Assembly: GCF_003054555.1 (NCBI RefSeq)
Contig: NZ_CP026304.1
Location: forward strand, 7,502,001-7,566,000
Source of the DNA: Streptomyces lunaelactis
Lineage (GTDB): Bacteria > Actinomycetota > Actinomycetes > Streptomycetales > Streptomycetaceae
Length of the DNA: 64,000 bases
Reading direction: 5' to 3'
The position numbers and the translations under genes were made by a program. The notes under the pieces are model-generated. The model was given only the letters and a program-made list of their open reading frames with translations, was not told where the DNA came from and did no database searches. Below are positions 51,537-60,167 of the stretch, one piece after another (the stretch's first letter is position 1; each line of letters starts with the position of its first letter).

Positions 51537-51926
51537 ATGACCAGTAAGTTCACCGAGCTTGCGATCGACTGTGCCGATCCCCACGGTCTCGCCCGGTTCT
51601 GGTGCTCGGTCCTTGACTACGAGGTACAAGACGAAGGCGACGGAATTGTCACAATTGGCTCCCCTGTGGTGCCTGAAGGCAAGAACCACCTTGGCCCAGT
51701 GCCACCGACGTTGACATTCGCGCACGTGCCCGAGGGCAAGACCGTCAAGAACAGGCTCCACCTCGACGTCAACCCAACCGACAGGGAGCAGGACGAAGAG
51801 GTCCGTCGCCTGCTCGACCTAGGTGCTCGACACGCCGACGTCGGCCAAACGGGCGATGAGAGCTGGGTGACACTTGCCGACCCAGAGGGGAACGAGTTCT
51901 GCGTCCTTGCGGACCGCCGCCCCTGA
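51537..51926 (+). CDS. VOC-family (glyoxalase/bleomycin-resistance fold) protein
   Basis: 129-aa VOC protein: TELAIDCADPHGLARFWCSV, LHLDVNPTDREQDEEVRRLL and the C-terminal metal-side motif DPEGNEFCVLAD. It could be a small-molecule lyase, dioxygenase or resistance protein. Codon use is unlike its neighbours (ATT, ACA, GGA, CTA present) and GC is visibly lower, suggesting recent transfer, in line with the transposase scrap 46 nt upstream. About 200 nt with no clear gene follow. Confidence 0.85.
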   Translation: MTSKFTELAIDCADPHGLARFWCSVLDYEVQDEGDGIVTIGSPVVPEGKNHLGPVPPTLTFAHVPEGKTVKNRLHLDVNPTDREQDEEVRRLLDLGARHADVGQTGDESWVTLADPEGNEFCVLADRRP

Positions 51927-52130
51927 TCGGAGGCCGCACACCGCGCCAGACCAACGTGGGCAGCCTGCGCGATCTCAAGGTCACGGGCAGGCCCGCCGGG
52001 AGCTGACCCGACGCGGCCGGGGCCCGTCCTTCGCCGGGGCGGGCCCCCGACGGGCGAGTCCGCGCGGCAGGGCGAACGCCACGTCCGATTTCCGCCAGCC
52101 CGGTCCCCGCGCGGTGCCCATACTGGCCGT

Positions 52131-53597
52131 ATGACGGTCGAGGACAGCAGGTACGAGGCGGTGAGCAGCCGGGACGCCCGGTTCGACGGAGTGTTCTTCT
52201 TCGCCGTCGCCACCACCGGGATCTACTGCCGGCCCAGCTGCCCCGCGATCACTCCCAAGCGCCGGAACGTGTCGTTCTACCGGACGGCCGCGGCCGCCCA
52301 GGGCGCGGGCTTCCGCGCCTGCCGCCGCTGCCGCCCCGACGCCGTGCCGGGCTCCGCCGAGTGGAACGCCCGTGCGGACGTCGTCGGGCGCGCCATGCGG
52401 CTGATCGGCGACGGGATCGTGGACCGCGAGGGCGTCGCGGGCCTCGCCGACCGGCTGGGCTACAGCGCCCGGCAGGTGCAGCGGCAGCTCAACGCCGAAC
52501 TCGGCGCGGGCCCCATCGCCCTGGCGCGGGCCCAGCGCGGACACACCGCACGGGTACTGCTGCAGACCACCACGCTGCAGGCGGCGGAGATCGCCTTCGC
52601 GGCGGGGTTCGCGAGCGTTCGGCAGTTCAACGACACGATGCGGGAGATCTACGCGGCCACCCCCACCGAACTCCGCTCCGCCAGGCCCGGCCGCACCTCG
52701 CGCTTCGGACCGGTCGCCCATGAGAACGGCGCGGCCGCCGGAGTGCCGCTGCGGCTGGCCCACCGCGGTCCGTACGCCTCCGTGGAAGTCTTCGACTACC
52801 TCGGCAGCCGCGCGATCACCGGCATCGAGGAGATCGTCGGCGAACGCGGCTCCCGCACCTACCGGCGCACTCTGCGCCTGCCGGGCGGCCCCGGCGTCGC
52901 CGAGGTCGGCGAACAGCCGGGCGCGGGAGGCTGGCTGGAGTGCCGGCTGCACCTCGCGGACCTGCGCGATCTGACGACGGCCACGCAGCGGATGCGCCGC
53001 CTCTTCGACCTGGACGCCGACCCGTGCGCCGTGGCCGAACGCCTCGGTGCGGACCCGGCACTGGCCCCGCTGGTCGCCGCCCGCCCGGGACTGCGCGCCC
53101 CCGGCACGGCGGACCCGCACGAACTCGCCGTACGGGCCGTGCTAGGGCAGCAGGTGTCGGTGGCGGCAGGGCGGCGGCGCGGCGACGCGCTGGTGGCCGC
53201 GTACGGAGAGCCGGTGCCCGAGCCGAGAGGCGGCCTCACCCATCTGTTCCCGCAGGCGGACCACCTCGCCGAGGCCGAGTTGGGGGAGCTCGGGATGCCC
53301 GACGCGCGGCGCGCCACCCTGCGTACGCTCACCGTCGCGCTCGCCGAGGGCGCCGTCACCCTCGACCCGGGCGCCGACCGCGACGAGACCGAGCGGCACC
53401 TGCTCGCGCTGCCCGGCATCGGCCCTTGGACGGCCGGCTACATCCGGATGCGCGGCCTCGGCGACCCGGACGTCCTGCTGGCCGCAGACGTGGCCGTGCA
53501 GGCCGGGATGCGACGCGCGGGCACATCGACGGCCGACGCGGAAGGGTGGCGACCGTGGAGTTCGTACGCCATGCACCACTTCTGGAACACGCCCTGA
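52131..53597 (+). CDS. Ada N-domain/AraC/AlkA fusion, 3-methyladenine DNA glycosylase
   Basis: 488-aa repair protein in three parts: an Ada zinc domain with Cys33, Cys37, Cys64 and Cys67 (GIYCRPSCP and ACRRC; one Cys can accept methyl from phosphotriesters), an AraC-type helix-turn-helix (about 95-185; GYSARQVQRQL), and an AlkA-type glycosylase (about 200-480) with helix-hairpin-helix LPGIGPWTAGYI and catalytic Asp in LLAADVAVQ. It lacks the O6-methylguanine transferase domain of classical Ada. It removes alkylated bases and may induce itself when methylated. ATG 52131 begins the MTVEDSRYEAV opening. Confidence 0.9.
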   Translation: MTVEDSRYEAVSSRDARFDGVFFFAVATTGIYCRPSCPAITPKRRNVSFYRTAAAAQGAGFRACRRCRPDAVPGSAEWNARADVVGRAMRLIGDGIVDREGVAGLADRLGYSARQVQRQLNAELGAGPIALARAQRGHTARVLLQTTTLQAAEIAFAAGFASVRQFNDTMREIYAATPTELRSARPGRTSRFGPVAHENGAAAGVPLRLAHRGPYASVEVFDYLGSRAITGIEEIVGERGSRTYRRTLRLPGGPGVAEVGEQPGAGGWLECRLHLADLRDLTTATQRMRRLFDLDADPCAVAERLGADPALAPLVAARPGLRAPGTADPHELAVRAVLGQQVSVAAGRRRGDALVAAYGEPVPEPRGGLTHLFPQADHLAEAELGELGMPDARRATLRTLTVALAEGAVTLDPGADRDETERHLLALPGIGPWTAGYIRMRGLGDPDVLLAADVAVQAGMRRAGTSTADAEGWRPWSSYAMHHFWNTP

Positions 53598-53604
53598 CGG
53601 GTCC

Positions 53605-54027
53605 TCAGGCGATGGACGCCGAAACGATCGCGGACACCGCGATATTGCAGGACGCGGTCACCCACACCGCCGGGTGCGGCTCCGTCTCGACCAGCGTCGC
53701 TCCCAGCCTGCCCGGCGTGACCAGGTCCACGACCAGGAACGCCACCGCCATCATCACCAGGCCCAGCAGGCCGAAGGCGGCGGTCGAGGCCAGGCCCTTG
53801 CCGAAATCGTCGTACGTCGTCCAGATCGAGGTGAACACGATGCCGCCGATGCCCAGGAGCGCCGAGCTGAGCAGCAGCGCGGCATTGCGGTTGCGCTCCT
53901 CCCATATCTGACGGCCGAGCTTTCCGGGCGTCAGCAGGTCGACCAGGACGATGCCGAGGATCAGGAGGACCACACCGAGGGCGCCATATGCGCTCGCGCG
54001 GCCAAGTCCGTTGACGATGTCGCTCAT
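53605..54027 (-). CDS. DUF350 membrane protein
   Basis: 140-aa protein with four predicted transmembrane helices (about 12-31, 46-66, 80-102, 120-140) in two similar halves, each containing VDLLTPGKLG or VDLVTPGRLG at the cytoplasmic loop; this duplication is the DUF350 pattern. The role is unknown; homologues often lie by stress or toxin-export genes. It is convergent with the Ada/AlkA gene (7 nt between stops). Confidence 0.88.
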   Translation of the reverse strand: MSDIVNGLGRASAYGALGVVLLILGIVLVDLLTPGKLGRQIWEERNRNAALLLSSALLGIGGIVFTSIWTTYDDFGKGLASTAAFGLLGLVMMAVAFLVVDLVTPGRLGATLVETEPHPAVWVTASCNIAVSAIVSASIA

Positions 54028-54229
54028 TGAGGGGCCAGTCTCCGTGTCTCAAAGGTGGTGCCGGTCAAGGGCGCGCAAAATCTACCGCACGGTTCCGGCC
54101 AGTGGATCACCGGTCCCGCGTCACCCGTACGGCGCAGCACCGAGGCGGACGGCGGCCCGGCGCAGGAGAGTGGATCCCGTACGTCCCCGACCCGTCCGCC
54201 GACCGATCGCATCCGCACCGGGAGACCCC

Positions 54230-54811
54230 ATGGCCTGCCTCACCCGTCGTGACCTCGGCCTGCTCGTCCTGCGCGTGGGCACCGGCGCGGTCCTCGCCGC
54301 GCACGGCTCGCAGAAGCTGTTCGGCTGGTTCGGAGGCGGCGGCCTCGAAGGGACCGCAAAGGGCATGGAGGCCATGGGATTCCACCCGGGCCGGGAGAGC
54401 GCCATCGCCGCGGGGCTCGGCGAGGCGGGCGGCGGGGCGCTGCTCGCCCTGGGCCTGGCCACTCCGGCCGCCGGTGCGGCGGCCGCGGGCGCCATGGCCG
54501 GGGCGGTTTCGGTGCACGTGCCCGCCGGATTCTTCAACCAGGGCGGTGGCTTCGAGTACCCCGCCTTCCTCGGCTTCACCGCGGCCGCCATCGGAGTCGC
54601 CGGGGCGGGCCGGTACTCCCTCGACCACGCGACCGGCCACCGCTTCGACCGGCCGTGGGTGGTGGCCGTGGCCTTCCTCGGCAGTGCGCTCGCCGCGGCC
54701 GCCGTGCTCGGCAGGCGGGCGCAGGGCCAGGGCGAGGCCCAGCCCGAGGACGACCAGGAGCCGTCCGAGGACGCGTTCTCGGGCGGCCGCCCGGAAGGCG
54801 TCGAGGAGTAG
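54230..54811 (+). CDS. DoxX-family membrane protein
   Basis: 193-aa integral membrane protein with the DoxX core: LLVLRVGTGAVLAAHGSQKL followed by FGWFGGGG, then three further helices rich in Ala/Gly. DoxX proteins are linked to thiosulfate oxidation or redox balance. The C-terminal 35 residues are a charged cytoplasmic tail (EAQPEDDQEPSEDAFSGGRP). ATG 54230 starts just before helix 1. Confidence 0.87.
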   Translation: MACLTRRDLGLLVLRVGTGAVLAAHGSQKLFGWFGGGGLEGTAKGMEAMGFHPGRESAIAAGLGEAGGGALLALGLATPAAGAAAAGAMAGAVSVHVPAGFFNQGGGFEYPAFLGFTAAAIGVAGAGRYSLDHATGHRFDRPWVVAVAFLGSALAAAAVLGRRAQGQGEAQPEDDQEPSEDAFSGGRPEGVEE

Positions 54812-55396
54812 TCGGACTCTGTCCGGCGTCGGCGCGTACCCCGCCCGGGGACGCGACCCTCTGTCCCACAGGAGTGTGCCGCCGTGCTGCGCACCAGGTG
54901 ACGGCGACCTCGCACGTGGAGTGCGTGGCCATCCTGGAACCTGCGAACAAGGGTGCCTGTCGTAGCGTCCCTGAAGCCAGGACAGCGGCCGCTGCGCAGC
55001 CGGAGTCCTGCAGGAGGGCGTCATCCACGACGTATGTTGACCCGCGGACCGTCCGACGGCGGTTTGCCGCGACCGCATTGTTGGGCAGTGTTGCCGCGCG
55101 CAGCCCGTACATCTGACGTCCCGGCCATGTCGATGCCGTTTCGGACCTGCCCGCGGGAGCCGAGGTACTGACGGGACACATACGCCGTGGCGTGCCCGGA
55201 CTTACGGTCACCGGAGTCGTCCGGGAACAACGCCCCGCCGTCGTGGGGCGCGGTCGGAAACAGGAAGAGCTGATTCATGGCTGTCCACCGGTCCGATGAA
55301 GGGCCGCACCCTCACCCTGCCTCAAGAAATCAAGACCCGGAACACCATCCACCGATCACGGCAAACCACCGCAGGTCAACCGGCCGCGGTGGGCGT
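54812..55396. other. intergenic, nothing assignable
   Basis: 585 nt between the DoxX and PAP2 genes. A plus-strand stretch near 55115-55300 has partly coding-like composition (SDLPAGAEVLTGHIRRGVPG in one frame), but I recognise no family and find no credible start. No strong hairpin, repeat or tRNA is seen. Confidence 0.4.
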
Positions 55397-56083
55397 GTGA
55401 CCGGCCGGCCGGCGCCCGCGGTGCTGCCCCCATCGCTGCGCGTGCGGCTCGGGTTGATCGCGGCCTTCGCCGCACTGGTGGTCGTCGTGCTCGGGGTCCT
55501 GTCCGCCGGCCACAGCGAGCCCGGCAGGGTGGACAGGTGGATCATCCAGCCGACGGCGGACAGTGTGCAGCCGCCGTGGCGGTACGTCGCTCTGGCCACG
55601 GACTTCTTGGGGGAGCCCGCCGGAGCGGCGGCGCTGGTCGTGGCCGCCGTGACGGGCTGCCTGCTGCTGCGGCGTCCTCGCGCGGCGGTGCTCGTCGTTG
55701 CCGGCGCCGGCATGACCGTGGGGACGGCGACGCTGCTCAAGCACCTGGTGGGACGCACCATCCACGGCGACGGCAACCTGTCCTACCCGAGCGGGCACAC
55801 CGCCTTCTTCACCGCGCTCGCCCTCGTGGTGGCGCTGCTCGCGACCTGCCGGCTCAGCCTCGGCAGGACGGCCGGCACGTCAGTCGTGCTCGCCGCGGGG
55901 CTGGTTGCCGGCGTCGCCATGGGCTGGGCGCAGGTCGCCCTGGGCGCGCACTACCCGACCGACGTTCTCGGCGGCTGGTGCACCGCGCTGGCGGTGACAC
56001 CGGCGACCGCGTGGCTGGTCGACCGGATGGCCGACCGGCTGGTCGATCGGATGGCCGACGCCGGTCGGCGGGAGCTTCGCTGA
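55397..56083 (+). CDS. PAP2-family membrane phosphatase
   Basis: 228-aa membrane phosphatase with three motifs of the family: KHLVGRTIHGD, SYPSGHTAFF, and AHYPTDVLGGW (catalytic His and Asp). Five to six hydrophobic helices. It probably removes phosphate from a lipid diphosphate such as undecaprenyl pyrophosphate. GTG 55397 is preferred; an upstream ATG at 55277 would add 40 polar residues without a clear purpose. The C-terminal nine-residue unit LVDRMADR is repeated twice in tandem. It ends 7 nt from the convergent glycan operon. Confidence 0.85.
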   Translation: MTGRPAPAVLPPSLRVRLGLIAAFAALVVVVLGVLSAGHSEPGRVDRWIIQPTADSVQPPWRYVALATDFLGEPAGAAALVVAAVTGCLLLRRPRAAVLVVAGAGMTVGTATLLKHLVGRTIHGDGNLSYPSGHTAFFTALALVVALLATCRLSLGRTAGTSVVLAAGLVAGVAMGWAQVALGAHYPTDVLGGWCTALAVTPATAWLVDRMADRLVDRMADAGRRELR

Positions 56084-56090
56084 CGTCACG

Positions 56091-57446
56091 TCACGCCAAG
56101 CGGCGGAATACGGGCTTCACCGGTCGCCCGGCCAGCCAGGGGGTGGGGTCAGCGGCGTCCAGTGCCTTCCGGTACACCGCACATGCCTGGGCCACCACGT
56201 CGACGGTGCGGTCGATGTCGGCGTCGCCGAGCGCGCTGCTCACCACGAACGACGGGGCCAGCACCCCGCCCGCGAGGAGCCGGCGCAGGAACAGGGTGCG
56301 GTACTGCTGCGACGGCTGCCGGTTCTCGTCGAGGGTGGCGAAGACCAGGTTGCTGGCCCGGCCCCGGACGACGATGTGGTCGCCGACGCCCATGCCCGCC
56401 GCGGCCTCGCGGACACCGGCGGCCAACCGCTCGCCGAGGGCGTGCAGTTGCGCGGTGACGCCCTCCTCGACGTAGGTGGTCTGCACGGCCATCGCGGCTG
56501 CCAGGGAATGCGTTTCCGCACCGTGCGTGGTGGACAGCAGGAACACCCGGTCGCCGGAGTGACGCAGCCCGCCGCGCTCCATCAGCTCGCGGCGCCCGGC
56601 CAGCGCGGAGACGGCGAACCCGTTGCCCAGCGCCTTGCCGAACGTGGAGAGGTCGGGGACGACGCCGTACAGGCCCTGGGCGCCCGCCTCGGACCAGCGC
56701 AAGCCGGTGATCATCTCATCGAAGATCAGTACGCAGCCGTGCCGGTCGGCCAGCTCGCGCAGGCCGGTGAGGTAGCCCGGCGGAGGCTCGGTGTGGCCGG
56801 CGGGTTCGAGGATCAGGCAGGCGACCTCGTCCTGGTACCGGGTGAGCAGCTCCTGTGTGGCGGCCAGGTCCCCGTAAGGGAAGGACACGGTGAGCTCGGT
56901 GGTCGCCGCCGGAATGCCGGCGGACATCGGCGTGGTGCCGATGAACCAGTCGTCGACGGAGAAGAACGGATGGTCGCCGCAGATGGCCACCCGCGGGCGC
57001 CCGGTGACGGCGCGGGCGAGGCGCACCGCGGCGGTGGTGACGTCGGAGCCGTTCTTCGCGAACTTCACCATCTCGGCGGTCGGCACGGTGGCAAGGAAGC
57101 GTTCCGCAGCCTCGACCTCCACGATGGACGGCCGGACGAAGTTGCTGCCGCGGTCGAGTTCCCGCCGCACCGCCTCGATCACGCGTGGGTGGGCGTGGCC
57201 GAGGCTGACCGACCGCAGGCCGGAGCCGTACTCGATGTAGCGGTTGCCGTCGATGTCCCACACATGCGCACCGCGGCCGTGGCTGATGACCGGGGCCAGG
57301 TTTTCGGGGTACTGGTCGTCGCCCTTGGCGTAGGTGTGCGCGCCCCCGGGGATCATCGCGTGCAGCCGCTCATTCGCCGTCCGCGACCGGGGCAGGAGGA
57401 ACTCCTCGGTCTCTTCGGTGTGTTCGGTGTCCACGCCGACCCTCAC
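56091..57446 (-). CDS. GSA-aminotransferase-like class III enzyme, sugar operon
   Basis: 451-aa PLP enzyme related to glutamate-1-semialdehyde aminomutase. Lys in STFGKALGNGF binds PLP, and IFDEMITG precedes it. It retains the GSA-type opening IPGGAHTYAKGDDQYPENLA. As the final gene of the glycan operon it may transaminate a keto-sugar or side-chain precursor; the heme role of true HemL is unlikely given the context. GTG 57446 overlaps the RmlC-like stop by 4 nt. Confidence 0.8.
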   Translation of the reverse strand: MRVGVDTEHTEETEEFLLPRSRTANERLHAMIPGGAHTYAKGDDQYPENLAPVISHGRGAHVWDIDGNRYIEYGSGLRSVSLGHAHPRVIEAVRRELDRGSNFVRPSIVEVEAAERFLATVPTAEMVKFAKNGSDVTTAAVRLARAVTGRPRVAICGDHPFFSVDDWFIGTTPMSAGIPAATTELTVSFPYGDLAATQELLTRYQDEVACLILEPAGHTEPPPGYLTGLRELADRHGCVLIFDEMITGLRWSEAGAQGLYGVVPDLSTFGKALGNGFAVSALAGRRELMERGGLRHSGDRVFLLSTTHGAETHSLAAAMAVQTTYVEEGVTAQLHALGERLAAGVREAAAGMGVGDHIVVRGRASNLVFATLDENRQPSQQYRTLFLRRLLAGGVLAPSFVVSSALGDADIDRTVDVVAQACAVYRKALDAADPTPWLAGRPVKPVFRRLA

Positions 57447-57994
57447 TTCTCTCTGTGCTTCAGGACCTCGGCGAGGCTCGGCGCCTCCCGGTCCCGCTGG
57501 GACATCGATGTGACCGGCAGCGGCCAGGGAATGGCGAGCTCCGGGTCGTCGAAGGCGATCGTCACGTCCTCGGCCGGATCGTGCGGGCGGTCGATCCGGT
57601 ACGAGGTGTCAGCGGTTTCGGTCACCGCCTGGAAGCCGTGCGCGCACCCCGCCGGGATGTACAGGGTCACCTGCGTCTCGTCGGACAGCTCGAAGAAGGC
57701 CCGGTTGCGGTAGGTCGGCGAGTCCGTTCGCAGGTCCACGACGACGTCGAAGATCCTCCCGTACGAGCACCGCACCAGCTTGGCCTCGCCGGCGCCGGAG
57801 CGCAGGTGCAGGCCGCGCAGCACGCCCCGTACCGAGCGGGACACGCTGTCCTGGACGAAAGCGTCCGGGTCGAGGCCCACCGAGCGGACCACGTCGGCGT
57901 CGAAGGTGCGGCAGAAGAAGCCGCGCTCGTCGGCGTACGGCGTCGACTCGAACAGGTACGCGCCGACGATCGCCGGGACTTCGGTCGCCTTCAT
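57443..57994 (-). CDS. dTDP-4-dehydrorhamnose 3,5-epimerase-like protein
   Basis: 183-aa RmlC-type cupin: DERGFFCRTFD, RGVLRGLHLRSG with the catalytic His, DLRTDSPTY and the later YIPAGCAHGF. It epimerises a nucleotide-4-keto-sugar at C3 and/or C5. No rmlA, rmlB or rmlD lies in view, so its sugar may not be rhamnose. ATG 57994 overlaps the pyruvyltransferase-like stop by 4 nt. Confidence 0.87.
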   Translation of the reverse strand: MKATEVPAIVGAYLFESTPYADERGFFCRTFDADVVRSVGLDPDAFVQDSVSRSVRGVLRGLHLRSGAGEAKLVRCSYGRIFDVVVDLRTDSPTYRNRAFFELSDETQVTLYIPAGCAHGFQAVTETADTSYRIDRPHDPAEDVTIAFDDPELAIPWPLPVTSMSQRDREAPSLAEVLKHREK

Positions 57995-59223
57995 GGAGCC
58001 TCCCGCAGGGCGTGGGCGTGGTCGGCCGCAGGGAACAGGGCCGTGGTCAAGGCGGTGAACTGGTGCTCAAGTTGCCGGGCGGCGGCCAGGTTCCGCTCGG
58101 CGAGGGTCCGCCGCAGCTCCGCCGAGTGCTTCTCCAGGGCCCGGAACCGTTCGAGCAGCCGGTCTGCGTCCACCTCGCGAGCCGGGTGACAGTACGCGGC
58201 AAGACCCATCTCCGCCATGAGCGCGTCGCTCTTCGCCGCATAGCTGAGTGCGAGCGTCGGTGTGCCGACCTTCAGCGCGCAGATCAGGTTGTGGTACCGG
58301 GTCGCCACCACGGTGTCGGCAGCCGCCGTCTCCTTCATCAGGTCGGCCAGCGAGGCCGCCTCGGCGGCGGTGACCAGCGGCGAGTCCACCGCGTCGAGGA
58401 TCGCCGCGACCACCGGCGCATCGCACTCGTCGCCGGTGAGCAGCCGGACCGCCCTGCCCTCCTCAACCAGCGTGCGAACGAAGCGGGTGGTCCCGTCGAG
58501 GTAGCGCCGGTGGATCTCCTCGGCCCGGGCGCGGTCGTCGTTGCCGCCGTGGAAGTCCATGACACCGACGCAGACCGGGCCCGGCGGGCCCGAGGGTCCG
58601 CCCGCCCGCGGCGTCGGCAGGGCGAATGCGAGGTCCGGGTAGACCTCGTCGCGCGCGGTGTTCACGCCCATCGCCCGCATCGCGTCGCGGGACAGGGCGT
58701 CGCGGTACGACCGGTAGGTGGCCAGCCGTGCCGACCAGCGCACCAGGGCCCGGGTCGGCCGGTTGCCGATCGCGTCCGCGCCGACGCTGACCAGCGCGAC
58801 CCGGGTGCCGAACAGTCGGCCGGTCGCGCAGAGCAGGAACAGCGAGTACGGGAAGCCCCACGGCCGCAGCGGCAGCGTGGCCTCCAGGACGCCCATACCG
58901 GGCACGATCACCACGTCGTGCCGGCGCACCCAGGCAGCGGTGCGGAAGGCGTCGACGAGTTTGCCCAGGCCCTTCGCCGCGATCGCGCCCGCACGCAACG
59001 CGGTCCGGTACTCCCCGCGGTACCAGTGCAGCCGCGTCGCGGGGATCCCGTACCGGGCCGTGACGACCTCGGGTCCGCCGCACAGCGCGTCCACGACCGC
59101 CTCCGGGTGCTCTGCGCGGAGGTACCCGAGCACGGCCTCGAGCGACCCGTCGTTGCCGAGGTTGCCGGAGCCGAGCAGGCCGAACACCCCGACGCGCACC
59201 GGAGTTTCGTCAGCGGACGTCAT
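57991..59223 (-). CDS. polysaccharide pyruvyl transferase family protein
   Basis: 410-aa protein of the CsaB/WcaK type. It begins with VGVFGLLGSGNLGNDGSLEA and carries MGVLEATLPLRPWG, SVGADAIGNRP, and VVATRYHNLICAL in the C-terminal half, where the HN pair is diagnostic. Members transfer pyruvate ketals from PEP to sugar units, which adds charge to surface glycans. It is coupled to the GT2 gene upstream by a 4-nt overlap. Confidence 0.85.
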   Translation of the reverse strand: MTSADETPVRVGVFGLLGSGNLGNDGSLEAVLGYLRAEHPEAVVDALCGGPEVVTARYGIPATRLHWYRGEYRTALRAGAIAAKGLGKLVDAFRTAAWVRRHDVVIVPGMGVLEATLPLRPWGFPYSLFLLCATGRLFGTRVALVSVGADAIGNRPTRALVRWSARLATYRSYRDALSRDAMRAMGVNTARDEVYPDLAFALPTPRAGGPSGPPGPVCVGVMDFHGGNDDRARAEEIHRRYLDGTTRFVRTLVEEGRAVRLLTGDECDAPVVAAILDAVDSPLVTAAEAASLADLMKETAAADTVVATRYHNLICALKVGTPTLALSYAAKSDALMAEMGLAAYCHPAREVDADRLLERFRALEKHSAELRRTLAERNLAAARQLEHQFTALTTALFPAADHAHALREAP

Positions 59224-60167
59224 GCCTGCCTCCCCTCACGGCCGGCGACGAGGGCGTCGACGGAGACGGTGAGCCGGCCCGGGTCGACCGGGGCGCGGTC
59301 CTCGACCCGCTCGCCGGCGCCCGGCCGGACCCGGCTGGTCATCCATGCGGCCAGGTGGCGGTAGCACGCGCGCCGGTCGGCCGGGGACAACGGCGCCCGC
59401 CGGATCGCCGAGGCGAAGCCCCAGACGTACTCGGCGAGCAGCCGGGGCGTCGGGTGCAGCGGGCCGGCCCGGCGCGGGTCCAGGTTGACGCACCGGGCGC
59501 GCTTGCCGGGGTTCGCCCGCTCGGCGCGGGTGGGATGGTCGCGGCGGAAGTACAGCAGCTCCGGCACCTGGTGGAAGGGTCCGTGCAGGGTGATCTCGGC
59601 GACGAACGTGCGGTCCGCGTGGTGGTAGCTGTCGTGCGGCTTCACCCGGCGCAGCACGTCTGCCCGCATCACCCCGTAGAAGTCGTCGCCACCGGGCTCG
59701 AAGAGCAGGCTGCGGAAGCGCTCGGGCGGGTGCGGCGAGTCGGTGGCGAGTCGGTACTCGTACGGGACCTTCACCTGGCCGTCGCCGTCGATGACCGCCT
59801 GGCCGCTGTGCGCGAGGATCACGTCCGGCCGCTCGTCCAGCGCCTGAACGCAGCGCCGCAGCAGGTCCCGGGCGTAAAGATCGTCGTGCGAGGCCCACTT
59901 GAACAGCTCGCCGCGGCACTCGGTGAACACGTAGTTGTGGTTCGGGGCGGCGCCGATGTTGCGGGGCAGCCGGATGTACCGGATGCGCGAGTCCTGCGCG
60001 GCGTACTTGCGGCAGATCTCCTGAGTCCCGTCGGTCGAGGCGTTGTCGGAGATGACCAGCTCGAAGTCCTCGTAGGTCTGGCCGAGCAGGGCGTCGAGCG
60101 ACTCGGCCAGGTACTCCTCGCCGTTGTACACGGGCAGGCCGATGCTCAGCCGGGGTTGGGCGGTCAT
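59220..60167 (-). CDS. family 2 glycosyltransferase
   Basis: 315-aa GT-A fold enzyme: LSIGLPVYNGEEYLAESLDA, the donor segment ELVISDNASTDGTQ and FKWASHDDLYA with the DD metal site. It has no membrane helices. Likely adds a sugar to the lipid-linked or secreted acceptor of this operon. ATG 60167 was chosen at the start of the canonical PRLSIGLPVYN opening; upstream in-frame codons are not GT-like. Confidence 0.87.
   Translation of the reverse strand: MTAQPRLSIGLPVYNGEEYLAESLDALLGQTYEDFELVISDNASTDGTQEICRKYAAQDSRIRYIRLPRNIGAAPNHNYVFTECRGELFKWASHDDLYARDLLRRCVQALDERPDVILAHSGQAVIDGDGQVKVPYEYRLATDSPHPPERFRSLLFEPGGDDFYGVMRADVLRRVKPHDSYHHADRTFVAEITLHGPFHQVPELLYFRRDHPTRAERANPGKRARCVNLDPRRAGPLHPTPRLLAEYVWGFASAIRRAPLSPADRRACYRHLAAWMTSRVRPGAGERVEDRAPVDPGRLTVSVDALVAGREGRQA

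Noticed and set aside
55021..55278. Minus-strand open frame between DoxX and PAP2
   Set aside because: No recognisable product, weak codon bias and no ribosome site.
57443..57994. Rhamnose biosynthesis (RmlABCD)
   Set aside because: Only the RmlC-like member is present; rmlA, rmlB and rmlD are missing, so rhamnose is not supported.
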